Program-made: the position numbers and the translations under genes
The notes under the pieces: generated by a model
The model's database searches: none
Seen by the model: only the letters and a program-made list of their open reading frames with translations
Told to the model about the DNA's origin: nothing
Source of the DNA: Desulfoscipio geothermicus
Lineage (GTDB): Bacteria; Bacillota; Desulfotomaculia; Desulfotomaculales; Desulfallaceae
Assembly (NCBI GenBank): GCA_016841205.1
Contig: JAENZP010000002.1
Span: 124,001 to 188,000, forward strand
DNA: 64,000 nucleotides
Reading direction: 5' to 3'
Shown: positions 53,601-61,008 of the stretch, one piece after another
Layout of the letters: each line of letters opens with the position of its first letter
Numbering within the stretch: position 1 is the stretch's first letter

Positions 53601-56094
53601 CCATACCATTGGTATCATTTTCAACAAGATTACCTGACGAAGACGAAAAGGCAACATATCTCCCATCAGAGCTGACTGCAGCCCCATAACTGTCCAGATC
53701 TCCTTCCTCACCCAGCTCCGGTATTTGGGGAACACTTATTCTTTCCAGCTTTGCGGCTCCGTCAGGTGTTGATTCATTCAATGTGCTTACTATAATGCCG
53801 GGACCATTATCTGTCCGGTTACCGGCAGCATCCACGGCCTCAATCTTGAAGCTGTATTCCGTCTCTGCCAGAAGCCCCGTAACCTCGTATACTGAATCAG
53901 TTACCGTATATTCACAATTGCTGTCTACGTGTATTTCATAACCTATCACTCCAACATTATCCGCTGCTTCGGTCCAGCTTAGCGTAATTGCGTTTACTCC
54001 GATTTCATCTGCGTTTACAACGCTCTCTGCAGGCCACTGTGGGGGTGTTGTATCCTGTTCTCCGTTGATCAGTATTGAAATGCTTCCATCCCCATTGTTC
54101 ACAACAGCAAGGTCATCCTTGCCATCATTGTTGAAATCCCCTGACACAAGATTAACCGGGGATTCTCCCACAGAAAAATCCTGCCTGAAGTGGAACATAC
54201 CATATGATCCCTTAAGTATGGAAACCTTATTGCTGTACCTGTTTGCAACTGCGATATCGGGCTTATCGTCACAATTGTAATCTCCGCCGGCGATACCACA
54301 TGCCCCGTAAAGAACCTCATAAGAAAATTCGCTGAAGGAGGATATGTCGTTTTCCCTGTTAAGCCCATATACAATATTCAATTCGTCAAATGATGAGCTG
54401 AAATTGGTTACTGCTAAATCAGACTTGCCATCATCGTTAAAGTCATCAGAAACAATACCAAGGGGATAACTTCCTGCAGGGTGAGTCTCTGCCACATTAA
54501 AGGTTCCGTCTGCCAAGCCCATAAGAATTGAAACTCCTTTAAAACCATAATCCTTGCTGACTACGGCAATATCACTGTTATTGTCTCCATTGAAATCTCC
54601 CAGTGCCATTCTTCCCGGCGAGCTTTCCACGGCATAATCACCGGAAAAGGTAAAGCTGCCGTCACCATTTCCCAAAAGGATGCTTACATTATTAGAACTG
54701 CGATTTGAGACTGCAAGATCTGCATTTCCATCCTTATTAAAATCTCCGCTCAAAACAGTATTCGGAGAAGTCCCCGTATTGTAGCTGTTACCTTTTGTAA
54801 AGCTGCCGTCACCATTATTAATCATTATCACACATGCATTGCTTATTGTAACCGCAAGGTCAGGGTAGCTATCCGGATTGAACATACCGGAAGTTACCCA
54901 TATGCTACTATAGCCTACATCATAATACAGGCAGTCCTGAAAGGTTCCGTTTCCTTTTCCAAGTATTACCCCTATGGCGTTCTGTACGGATCTGGTTGAT
55001 ACAATATCAAGGTTGCCATCCCTGTCAAAATCATCAACTACCGCAGCATAAGGCTGACCTCCTATATAACAGCTGTCCATGGAAGTAAAGGATGCCTGGT
55101 CCAGTGGGGCCATGGTTCCGTATGCTCCAAAGGCAATATCTATATTACCCGATGCATCCGGCTCATCAATTCCTATCTGTGCAAAAGGTATTTTAAATTC
55201 ATATACCTTGTGCTGGTAATTAACCCTTCCTGTATATATAAATCCCGGAGTACCCCATTGTGTTTCCTCCATTGAAGACTTGAATTCCCTTACACCCTCT
55301 GGAGTGTTTATGTAAACCTTGGCATAATCCTCGTCCCCATCCATTGTATTATCAGGGGTAGCATCAAATAATACATACAGGTTCTTGTTATCGTTAAGCA
55401 CCCATATGTAAATGTAACCCTCTGGATGACCTGAGCCGGTAGCCGCATATTCCTTGACAAAAGGCTTCATCAAATCAGCTTCGTCAATATTTCCGTCTAT
55501 TGAGACTGCTCCTACTGATGTATTTAATTCATAATGATAAAACTCGGAATGGGAGTTTATATCCTTGTACATGTTGGAAAGAGGGAATTGAAAAGGCTCC
55601 TTGCTTATTTCCACCGGCTCTATACGTGCCGATATTTTCATTATCCCATTGCCGGGTAACCGGTCAAGCAATAACTCAAGACCACCCCCAGGTATTGAAA
55701 TCAAATCATTATCCTTAACGGAAAGCTTTTCTGTTTCTGTTTTATCTCCAAAATCATTTAAAGGTGTAATTCCGCCAATTGAAACATAATCCAGGTAAGC
55801 GGCACCTCCACCGGATTTATTTATATAAATCCGTATATTATCCTTATAATCTATGCAATCCTTAAGATTAACGGATAAATCACCGATACATCTGCCAAAA
55901 CCCAGTAACCCGATTTCCTCCGGTCCTTTACCTACATCGGCATAAACTTTTAAATATCCGTTTGTTTCCCCCTCTGCCCTTAAGACAACTATATTATTTG
56001 ATGCGTAAACATTTTTACTATCCGGAAACAATACGAATTGAAACATAACGATAATAATCAGCAAAACTGCCATACCTTTTTTACATGTAGACAA
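44698..56094 (-). CDS. Giant SLH-anchored surface protein (DOMON/CBM9-like, FG-GAP/VCBS, Fn3, PD40-like propeller, duplicated Ig/FG-GAP/Asp-box module, 3 SLH)
   Basis: 3798 aa; signal peptide; many D-x-D-x-D-G-x-x-D FG-GAP repeats; DGRYVAFSS...DVFLYDR PD40-like repeats; GGVTW Asp-boxes; three C-terminal SLH domains. Confidence 0.92.
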   Translation of the reverse strand: MSTCKKGMAVLLIIIVMFQFVLFPDSKNVYASNNIVVLRAEGETNGYLKVYADVGKGPEEIGLLGFGRCIGDLSVNLKDCIDYKDNIRIYINKSGGGAAYLDYVSIGGITPLNDFGDKTETEKLSVKDNDLISIPGGGLELLLDRLPGNGIMKISARIEPVEISKEPFQFPLSNMYKDINSHSEFYHYELNTSVGAVSIDGNIDEADLMKPFVKEYAATGSGHPEGYIYIWVLNDNKNLYVLFDATPDNTMDGDEDYAKVYINTPEGVREFKSSMEETQWGTPGFIYTGRVNYQHKVYEFKIPFAQIGIDEPDASGNIDIAFGAYGTMAPLDQASFTSMDSCYIGGQPYAAVVDDFDRDGNLDIVSTRSVQNAIGVILGKGNGTFQDCLYYDVGYSSIWVTSGMFNPDSYPDLAVTISNACVIMINNGDGSFTKGNSYNTGTSPNTVLSGDFNKDGNADLAVSNRSSNNVSILLGNGDGSFTFSGDYAVESSPGRMALGDFNGDNNSDIAVVSKDYGFKGVSILMGLADGTFNVAETHPAGSYPLGIVSDDFNDDGKSDLAVTNFSSSFDELNIVYGLNRENDISSFSEFSYEVLYGACGIAGGDYNCDDKPDIAVANRYSNKVSILKGSYGMFHFRQDFSVGESPVNLVSGDFNNDGKDDLAVVNNGDGSISILINGEQDTTPPQWPAESVVNADEIGVNAITLSWTEAADNVGVIGYEIHVDSNCEYTVTDSVYEVTGLLAETEYSFKIEAVDAAGNRTDNGPGIIVSTLNESTPDGAAKLERISVPQIPELGEEGDLDSYGAAVSSDGRYVAFSSSSGNLVENDTNGMGDVFLYDRDEKEIMRVSVSSDGTEASFGISDSPSISGDGRYIAFGSSAFNLVSGDVNGNYDIFVYDAQTGETKLASMTSDGIQGNGSSNNGVISTDGRYVVFCSTSTNFVSEDTDNISDIYIKDMGTGTLELVSKNSGQACFLPDVSGDGRYVVYNSRDGSIVDGDTNNLDDIFLYDRQTEQTTRISVDSDGDQAVGGDSSYGRITADGEYVVFRSLAVNLVENDNNEKSDIFAHDVENGITERVSLTSNGEECSGNCTLPDISDDGRYITFVSNADNFCENDSNSSDDVFLHDILTGETTCLSLNKDGAAGNGDSSGSCISDDGRYIVFNSVAGDLIDNDTNGAFDIFLYSNFNISGEEDNSPPQWNDDSIVYAFPVTSSGAVITWSDAMDESLIKKYRIYVNGVFITAVDGETNTYELTELSSSTEYSCQIQAVDEFDNESDDGPAVIFTTPGISQSAPVADAGGPYAINWGDSLLLDGSASYDPNAAEGDSIVSYKWDINNNGMYNDASGATVSLTWEQLQSIYGAAGITLQSADPGTNVPFYQVNLMVTDATNRSSTAVTSLHIYDPTVLPLTISQSENVIHSGDTLQFTASEAVEWSVRQVPGVDVGSIDANGLYTAPDRVPPSGKVCIYAESLSDHERVMALVEVCPEASDSVFVEGMSLPVPSGVNTSHGTYKLEDIGGDGITDLWISGDHRSVDGLSYYTGQGDGTFELSMQLEKYMLSSDVSYPEKSWIEELTGDEYPDMVVMRDNDNDDGFDEIRVYEGDGTGRFTRLWSNRDGIATPATGGVPSPVLLFEDVDNDEDMDIIQTGLDSPIVVRLNDGAGRFTGGGSYSKEGRSACLYAGDQNSDGYIDLVVFNRESGWPAVTGSGIKVFLNDGYGGFEGQPLFKPWGDTYYSTGMLLFGDVTSDGVGDMIVSRYAGPELYLLKGLDDGTFGEPEALGITGDPKTFIHADDDGCLDLLITTVAAQPEGNNYSIELWNGDGNGGFNYSGDIWQSGRYIHEVKVTELNGDSRYDLAVKISPKAGADGYVTGTLLGGADNAVAPALKLYPDPKRIVNMGDRYEIMYFAEQTGLIETDIQWYVNDIPGGNEDIGTIVQADDYKAKYLPPEENDLLSDVTIKVANTDGTQALTSEVAFTRYEWHKVSDHTLDNLRIKKLKWASDGSRLYAATETGVLWSGNGGVTWVAASGSGENALPQSTIKSLAVDQDDPLTVYVGVMRFIEGEYGYGGVYKTVDGGITWNPANNGLPTTNVGATPNQPYFSIWDDTLVFGERVGEARTLYASVRMGGINTDGLYRSDDGGANWRKAAISDGNDLINYIAAASNSPVVYAIRRGDEAIELFKSSNGGLDWSSIQTNIAANLPDYTFIPGCVVVDPHDDEHVIVVGNVKIYGITPSDTYVFDSRDGGVTWTETGSDFGISGTPVFSPATAGTVITTSGFLSTEPEDVHWHRIKAGLKEGTTVLSFETIDIAPAGAPSSGTFYAATCVGVFASEPLDGAASSLTISQSENVVHSGDTLQFTASKAVEWSVRQVPGVDVGSIDANGLYTAPDRVPPSGKVCIYAESLSDHERVMALVEVCPEASDSVFVEGMSLPVPSGVNTSHGTYKLEDIGGDGITDLWISGDHRSVDGLSYYTGQGDGTFELSMQLEKYMLSSDVSYPEKSWIEELTGDEYPDMVVMRDNDNDDGFDEIRVYEGDGTGRFTRLWSNRDGIATPATGGVPSPVLLFEDVDNDEDMDIIQTGLDSPIVVRLNDGAGRFTGGGSYSKEGRSACLYAGDQNSDGYIDLVVFNRESGWPAVTGSGIKVFLNDGYGGFEGQPLFKPWGDTYYSTGMLLFGDVTSDGVGDMIVSRYAGPELYLLKGLDDGTFGEPEALGITGDPKTFIHADDDGCLDLLITTVAAQPEGNNYSIELWNGDGNGGFNYSGDIWQSGRYIHEVKVTELNGDSRYDLAVKISPKAGADGYVTGTLLGGADNAVAPALKLYPDPKRIVNMGDRYEIMYFAEQTGLIETDIQWYVNDIPGGNEDIGTIVQADDYKAKYLPPEENDLLSDVTIKVANTDGTQALTSEVAFTRYEWHKVSDHTLDNLRIKKLKWASDGSRLYAATETGVLWSGNGGVTWVAASGSGENALPQSTIKSLAVDQDDPLTVYVGVMRFIEGEYGYGGVYKTVDGGITWNPANNGLPTTNVGATPNQPYFSIWDDTLVFGERVGEARTLYASVRMGGINTDGLYRSDDGGANWRKAAISDGNDLINYIAAASNSPVVYAIRRGDEAIELFKSSNGGLDWSSIQTNIAANLPDYTFIPGCVVVDPHDDEHVIVVGNVKIYGITPSDTYVFDSRDGGVTWTETGSDFGISGTPVFSPATAGTVITTSGFLSTEPEDVHWHRIKAGLKEGTTVLSFETIDIAPAGAPSSGTFYAATRAGVFATVLPGELPPPTDDFEAPTWSQDDVLTAANITSSSLALTWAPAEDDVNITGYRIYMNGKLYVTLGDVLTTNIVGLSPGTQYTFMVRAGDGAGNWTPDGPNTTVTTASNTSGSSYEDEDKDEDTQDTNSVTVESSNGKIVSIPASVSTVLDKDKGLITNVVIDEDRALDAVNNSEAGSIIAVQVMQSEKLNVEMSGKLMNKMADRGISLGIQSPYASYTLPASELNIEAIMEKTGIEAKDAKLNVTIAQADEEEIKEALKYANSAGLKIVGTPVKFKIEIMAGDKTYEVTRFGSYVERTIKLPGPVNPNFAVGVEVTGNGSFTPVPTRFKQSNGQTSAVIMRNTNSTYTVIENRKTFIDTADHWAEENINILASKLIVNGTPRNTFAPDDYITRAELVSVTVRALGLAEMPEKALFNDVSTDDWYAGNIGAAINVGIIRGYNDGSFKPNAYVSRQETAVIIKNALEFAGVDMSIDSADIQQYLSRFGDYNDIGLWARPSIALMVKHSIIEGYVDGTLRPSGKITRAEAVVMIIRMMIKLEFI
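46322..49084. repeat. Internal tandem duplication, copy A (period 2793 bp)
   Basis: Same sequence as 49115-51877; antisense ORFs at 46651/49444, 47766/50559 and 48585/51378 translate identically. Confidence 0.95.
49115..51877. repeat. Internal tandem duplication, copy B (period 2793 bp)
   Basis: As above; the differences noticed sit near the edges (e.g. GCACGAG/ACACAAG, TGTACAACG/TGTATAACG). Confidence 0.95.
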
Positions 56095-56377
56095 AATGAT
56101 TCCTCCCTAATAAAGCCCTATCCGATTTACATCATATGGACTTTAATACTCAGCCAGAGTCTACCATTATTGTCTAACAAAAACTGTCCAAAACTGTCCA
56201 ATTTTTTTGTAAAAAACTGCTTTGTTTTATGTACATAAAGCTTGTATTAGCGTTAAAAAATTGTTCCCCAAGGTAAGGCGGAGGAGATATGAATACACGG
56301 ATGTTTAATCCGATGACAACGCAGTAATGCGAAAACTTAATCAGTGGTATTATATAGAATCAAGTGTTGAATAGTAC

Positions 56378-57265
56378 TTAAAAAATGAAGTATATTCTTT
56401 TGTATCTTGACGGCGTTATTCCTTTTGCGCGCTTAAAGGCTTTGGAAAAATGTGCTGCATCTACAAATCCACAACTTGTACCGACCTCTTCAATGGAATA
56501 ATTCCCGTTTTTTAACATTTCCTCGGCTTTTTCAAGTCTCAGGGCTAAAAGAAATTCATGTGGTGTTCTGCCTGTCTGTTCCTTGAACATGTGCATGAAA
56601 TAATAAGGGCTTATATGTATATGCTTGCATATGTCCTCAATTTTAATATTTGCATTAAAGTGTGCACGCATATACTCCTTTGCTATTTTTAAGTAATTAT
56701 AAGCATCTGCAGGCTTATTATTCTTCATCAGACTGTCGTTACCTGTTTCTCTTAATATTTGAATGGCTATCTGCATACTTATGCTTTGAAGCATCAGCTT
56801 GCAGCTTTCATTATAGTTCTCCAATTCCTCTCCGAAATAGTTGATAAGGCTGATGAGCTTTGAACTGTAAGGGGTATTTACCAATGAAGAGCTGTTTATT
56901 ATAATTTTCCCAAAAGCACTTAATGCAACCTCGTGAAGAAAATCTTCTTTAATGTTCATTGCAATATACGGATGTGTAGGTGCATATTTGTTACATGTGA
57001 TAATTGTATCCGGTGCAATCATCGCAATCCTACCCTTTCCACACTGGTATTCATGCTTTCCTACCTTAATGGGAGGTGGTGTGCAGACAGGAAAAACAAA
57101 GTGATAATCCCTAATATATGTTTTCATTCCTATAAGGTATGATGAAGGCCTGAAAACAATTATATCAGCATCGGTATATGTCTCTACCTTTACTTTTCTG
57201 TATTCCTCCGGCGGAACCTGATTGATAAAATGCATAAATCCCTTTTCCATAAATCTACCTCCCAT
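56378..57265 (-). CDS. AraC family transcriptional regulator
   Basis: IKIEDICKHIHISPYYFMHMFKEQTGRTPHEFLLALRLEKAEEMLKNGNYSIEEVGTSCGFVDAAHFSKAFKRAKGITPSRYK. Confidence 0.93.
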   Translation of the reverse strand: MGGRFMEKGFMHFINQVPPEEYRKVKVETYTDADIIVFRPSSYLIGMKTYIRDYHFVFPVCTPPPIKVGKHEYQCGKGRIAMIAPDTIITCNKYAPTHPYIAMNIKEDFLHEVALSAFGKIIINSSSLVNTPYSSKLISLINYFGEELENYNESCKLMLQSISMQIAIQILRETGNDSLMKNNKPADAYNYLKIAKEYMRAHFNANIKIEDICKHIHISPYYFMHMFKEQTGRTPHEFLLALRLEKAEEMLKNGNYSIEEVGTSCGFVDAAHFSKAFKRAKGITPSRYKRIYFIF

Positions 57266-57739
57266 AATTGCTCCGGTTTTAAATAAATCATCTTTTATTT
57301 CTTTTTAAACTTATTATAATCCATGGCAGAATTCTCAATAATAAATGAAATCCATAAAATCAATTTCCTTGTCATGCTTTTTGGTATTTATACATTATCA
57401 AAAGGAATATGTGCTTGTCTTTATTTTTATAAAAAAATATCTTGACCTACAATGCCCGTCCAAAATCGAAACAAAATCTATCCCATGAAGCTTTTTTAAA
57501 ACCATGATGTTATTTCAGCTTATTATAAGGATAATGATTTTAAAAAGTACAAAAATGGAGACATTAATAGCATCTGCAATGGGTTATGCAACATCATACT
57601 CAGCTTTAAGCGGTATAGATGACCCACATCAGGGTATTCTTACAATGCTAAAAGAGGGTATGACCATGTTAAACCTTAAGGGTAAAAATTAACGGCAAAC
57701 GAAATAACCATAAAAATAAAGATGATACTGAAATTATCC

Positions 57740-57989
57740 GTATACCCAAGGAAAACCAAGAATTATTGATGAAAAGTTATTCCGCAATGTTGAAGCAATA
57801 ATGAATTCAAGAAAACGCTACGGTGAAAGAGCAAGGCAAAAGGCTATATTGAACTATCTACTTAGTGGGAAAGTTAGATGCGGTAAATGCGGCTCCGCAA
57901 TGGTTGGAAATTTAACAAGAAATCAGGTAGTCGTCTATGAAAACCAAGTTGAAATTTCTTTAAATCTCTTTTTGGATACTATTGGCTAA
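57740..57989 (+). pseudogene. Large serine recombinase remnant (zinc-ribbon and C-terminal strand, internally deleted)
   Basis: PRIIDEKLFRNVEAIMNSRKRYGERARQKAILNYLLSGKVRCGKCGSAMVGNLTRN, joined directly to QVVVYENQVEISLNLFLDTIG*. Confidence 0.7.
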
Positions 57990-58006
57990 AGTACAACAAA
58001 TTGATA

Positions 58007-58062
58007 AACTGCACACCCCCTATCTAATGTCAAACGATTTGCAGGATAGGGGGTGTGCAGTT
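58007..58062. repeat. Perfect 18-bp inverted repeat
   Basis: AACTGCACACCCCCTATC ... GATAGGGGGTGTGCAGTT with 20-nt loop. Confidence 0.9.
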
Positions 58063-58169
58063 TTCAGGGTGTGCATTACATTAATAAACCATCATGAGAC
58101 ATCTTATTTTCGATTCTCATTGTTATGGCCTCAATTCGGGCTGGATGGCTTCTTGCGTATAATCGGAAT

Positions 58170-59114
58170 TTATTTTAGGTTTTCTTTAAAGAAGGTTTCC
58201 AGTTTATCGAATGGAATTCGATCCACGCGATCATACAAATCAATGTGCTCTGCATCTTCAACTATATAAAGTTCTTTTGGTGCCTTCGCAGCAGCGTGGG
58301 CATTTTCGCTGAAGAACTTTGAGTGTGCCCGGTCGCCCATAACAAACAGAATCGGTCTCGGTGATATCTCATCAATGTAATCGAGTAATCTGTAATTCAT
58401 GAATGCCAGATTGCTTGTGGTTGTAAATCCGCCTCTTGCGTGGGGATGGTGTCCTCTCTTGACGGCATAGAATCGGAACCACTCAGCAGTAGGCTCCTCC
58501 AAATCGGCTGGCACTTCATCCAGCGGTGTTTCGGGGAAGAAAGGGATATACTCTGGATAGCCATTCTCCGCATCTATCCATCTTTGCCTAGACAATTTTT
58601 CCTTTGCCTCCTGAAGAGCAGACTGATCCATCCCCAGGCGGCTGGCCGTAGTCATGTCATACATGGACGCTGTTGCAACGGCCTTGATCCTGGTATCCAT
58701 CTGCGTCGCAGACAATGCAAAACCACCAGAACCACAGATGCCGATCGCACCAATCTTTTCTCGGTCAACAAAGCTCTGAAGCCCGAGATAATCCACTCCG
58801 GCACTGAAGCTCTCCGTAAAAATGTCCGGAGATGAAACGCGTCTCGGCTCACCCTCCGACTCACCCATAAAGGACGGATCAAAGGTCAGAACAATAAATC
58901 CACGTTGGGCAAGCTCGTTAGCATAAACACTGGGGCCCTGTTCCTTCACACCGCCGTAGGGAGCCCCTACGATGAGAGCGGGGTATTTCTTGCTCGCATC
59001 CAGATCTTTGGCCGTATACAGATCTCCGGCCATTACTATTCCGTAGCGATTCTTGTAAGATACATGGGTGCGCTTCACATTTTCGTTCAATTTGCAAATA
59101 TAGTATTCAGACAT
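58170..59114 (-). CDS. Alpha/beta hydrolase (dienelactone-hydrolase/peptidase-like)
   Basis: YPALIVGAPYGGVKEQGPSVYANELAQRGFIVLTFDPSFMGESEGEPR; nucleophile elbow GICGSGGFAL. Confidence 0.85.
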   Translation of the reverse strand: MSEYYICKLNENVKRTHVSYKNRYGIVMAGDLYTAKDLDASKKYPALIVGAPYGGVKEQGPSVYANELAQRGFIVLTFDPSFMGESEGEPRRVSSPDIFTESFSAGVDYLGLQSFVDREKIGAIGICGSGGFALSATQMDTRIKAVATASMYDMTTASRLGMDQSALQEAKEKLSRQRWIDAENGYPEYIPFFPETPLDEVPADLEEPTAEWFRFYAVKRGHHPHARGGFTTTSNLAFMNYRLLDYIDEISPRPILFVMGDRAHSKFFSENAHAAAKAPKELYIVEDAEHIDLYDRVDRIPFDKLETFFKENLK

Positions 59115-59312
59115 TTCTTTGCCTCCTGATTTTCAATAATTCTTTTATACTGTATAGCGAAGCCAAACCGTTCCACCGACCAGAACTTCAGTGATTTTCA
59201 GTCCAAAGCCAATGGCCCGATCAGTTGCAGGCCGCCTCTTGTTCAAGCGTACAGTTTTCTTGTGAAAATATAATTATTCTCCAATTAATGGGATAGGGGG
59301 TATGCAAACTAA

Positions 59313-59693
59313 TTATTTTCTAAAGTTTTCTTCTTCGAATTTAAGCATTCTCTCCTCATATCCGTCCAACTTCCAGTCCAATTTTGCCAGTACCTCGTTC
59401 ATCTCGTTAATTCTTGCCACAATCTGCTCCCGCTGCTCAAGGAGAAGTTTCTTACGTGCAGAAATCGTCTCCGAACCCTGATGAAACAGTTTGACATATT
59501 CAATCAACGTTTCTACAGAAACTCCGGCAGAACGCATACACTTGATATATTCAACCCAACGGCAATCTTCTTCAGAATAGTCCCTTATTCCTCCGGATGT
59601 ACGTTGTACGTTTGGCAGCAAGCCAACCCGTTCATAATATCGCAAGGTATCAGCCGTCAATTCGTATTTTTTCGCTACTTCAGAGATCGTCAT
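59313..59693 (-). CDS. MerR family transcriptional regulator
   Basis: MTISEVAKKYELTADTLRYYERVGLLPNVQRTSGGIRDYSEEDCRWVEYIKCMRSAGVSVE. Confidence 0.93.
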   Translation of the reverse strand: MTISEVAKKYELTADTLRYYERVGLLPNVQRTSGGIRDYSEEDCRWVEYIKCMRSAGVSVETLIEYVKLFHQGSETISARKKLLLEQREQIVARINEMNEVLAKLDWKLDGYEERMLKFEEENFRK

Positions 59694-59715
59694 ATCGCCG
59701 TTTCACCTCCTTACG

Positions 59716-60108
59716 TTATGCAAGTTTTTTATATTCCTCGTCAGATATTGGTTCAAGCCACTCGTTAGACCCGCCTTCCGCAGGTATCTCAACGGCAAGG
59801 TGAGAAAACCAGCTGTCCTTAGCAGCGCCATGCCAGTGCTTAACTTCGGCAGGAATTTCCACAACATCTCCAGGATGTAATTCCCGGGCCGGTTCTCCCC
59901 AGGCCTGATACCAACCACGTCCGCCGGTAACCAGTAGAATTTGGCCACCCTTATGATGAATATGCCAGTTATTGCGGCAGCCCGGCTCAAAGGTTACATT
60001 GCCAATTGGTACACCAGCTGTTGTGAGCATTTTAAGGTAAGCTGTACCTATGAAATATTTTGAAAATTGCTCAGGAAGAGGAGCTCCCTTCGGAAAAATA
60101 TTATCCAT
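59716..60108 (-). CDS. Cupin domain protein
   Basis: NVTFEPGCRNNWHIHHKGGQILLVTGGRGWYQAWGEPARELHPGDVVEIPAEVKHWHGA. Confidence 0.9.
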   Translation of the reverse strand: MDNIFPKGAPLPEQFSKYFIGTAYLKMLTTAGVPIGNVTFEPGCRNNWHIHHKGGQILLVTGGRGWYQAWGEPARELHPGDVVEIPAEVKHWHGAAKDSWFSHLAVEIPAEGGSNEWLEPISDEEYKKLA

Positions 60109-60157
60109 TATAGTCCCTCCATTTATGTTTAACCTTACATTTTTAGCGATGTTGCCA

Positions 60158-60998
60158 TTATGTCTGAGGTTTTAAAGGACCGTAATAATAAGATGCTGTC
60201 GCGCCACCGTCGATCAGAAAGTCAGCGCCGGTGATAAATGCGCCCCTGTCACTCATCAGCGGTTCTGCCACATTGGCAACCTCATCCGCAGTACCAGGCC
60301 TGCCTGCTGGACATTTTGCAAACATGTTTTTGTAGAAGTCACCACGGGGACCATTGAACTCATCGATAGCCAGCGGCGTAACGATAATCCCGGTGAAATA
60401 GAATTGATACGCACACTCTTTTCGCCCCACTTGACTGACTCGGCCATCACGCGCTTTACATTGCAGCGTTTGGCCATCTGATAAGCGTGAAGGGTATCGC
60501 GGATGTTCTCAGACTTCAGAACTTCCAAAGAGAGCAAATCCTCTGTGGGCGTTGTTACCAATAGTTCATCAATTTCAACGTTCAATGCAGGCATCCGATG
60601 ACCGGACTGGCTGGAAATCGTCACATCAACTCCACCTGGCTTTTTGACCTTGCCGACTTCTTCCAGAAGAACGGCGGTGCCATATAGGTCAACTTTCAAT
60701 ATAGCTTCGATAGGAGCTTGACTGGGAGAAACACCAGCAGCATTGATCAGCATGGAGATATCGCCGGATTTCTGCGCTTCTGCAATCATATTTTTATTGA
60801 GTCACGGGAGGAGATATCCATTTCCACTGCAATAACATCAAAGCCCGCATCATTCATAATTTTAGCAATTACCTGAGCATTTTTCGGCTTTTTATCACCG
60901 ATGACGATTTTTTTCCCATAGCCCATTCTTCTGGTGATCGCCATGCCGATCTGTCCAGCGCCAGTCAAAATCACGACTTCTTTTTTCATCGCATTCAT
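60158..60998 (-). pseudogene. Short-chain dehydrogenase/reductase split by two apparent 1-nt frameshifts
   Basis: KEVVILTGAGQIGMAITRRMG.. / MLINAAGVSPSQAP..VRINSISPG / IIVTPLAIDEFNGPRGDF..FITGADFLIDGGATASYYYG in three frames. Confidence 0.85.
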
Positions 60999-61008
60999 AG
61001 AATCCTCC

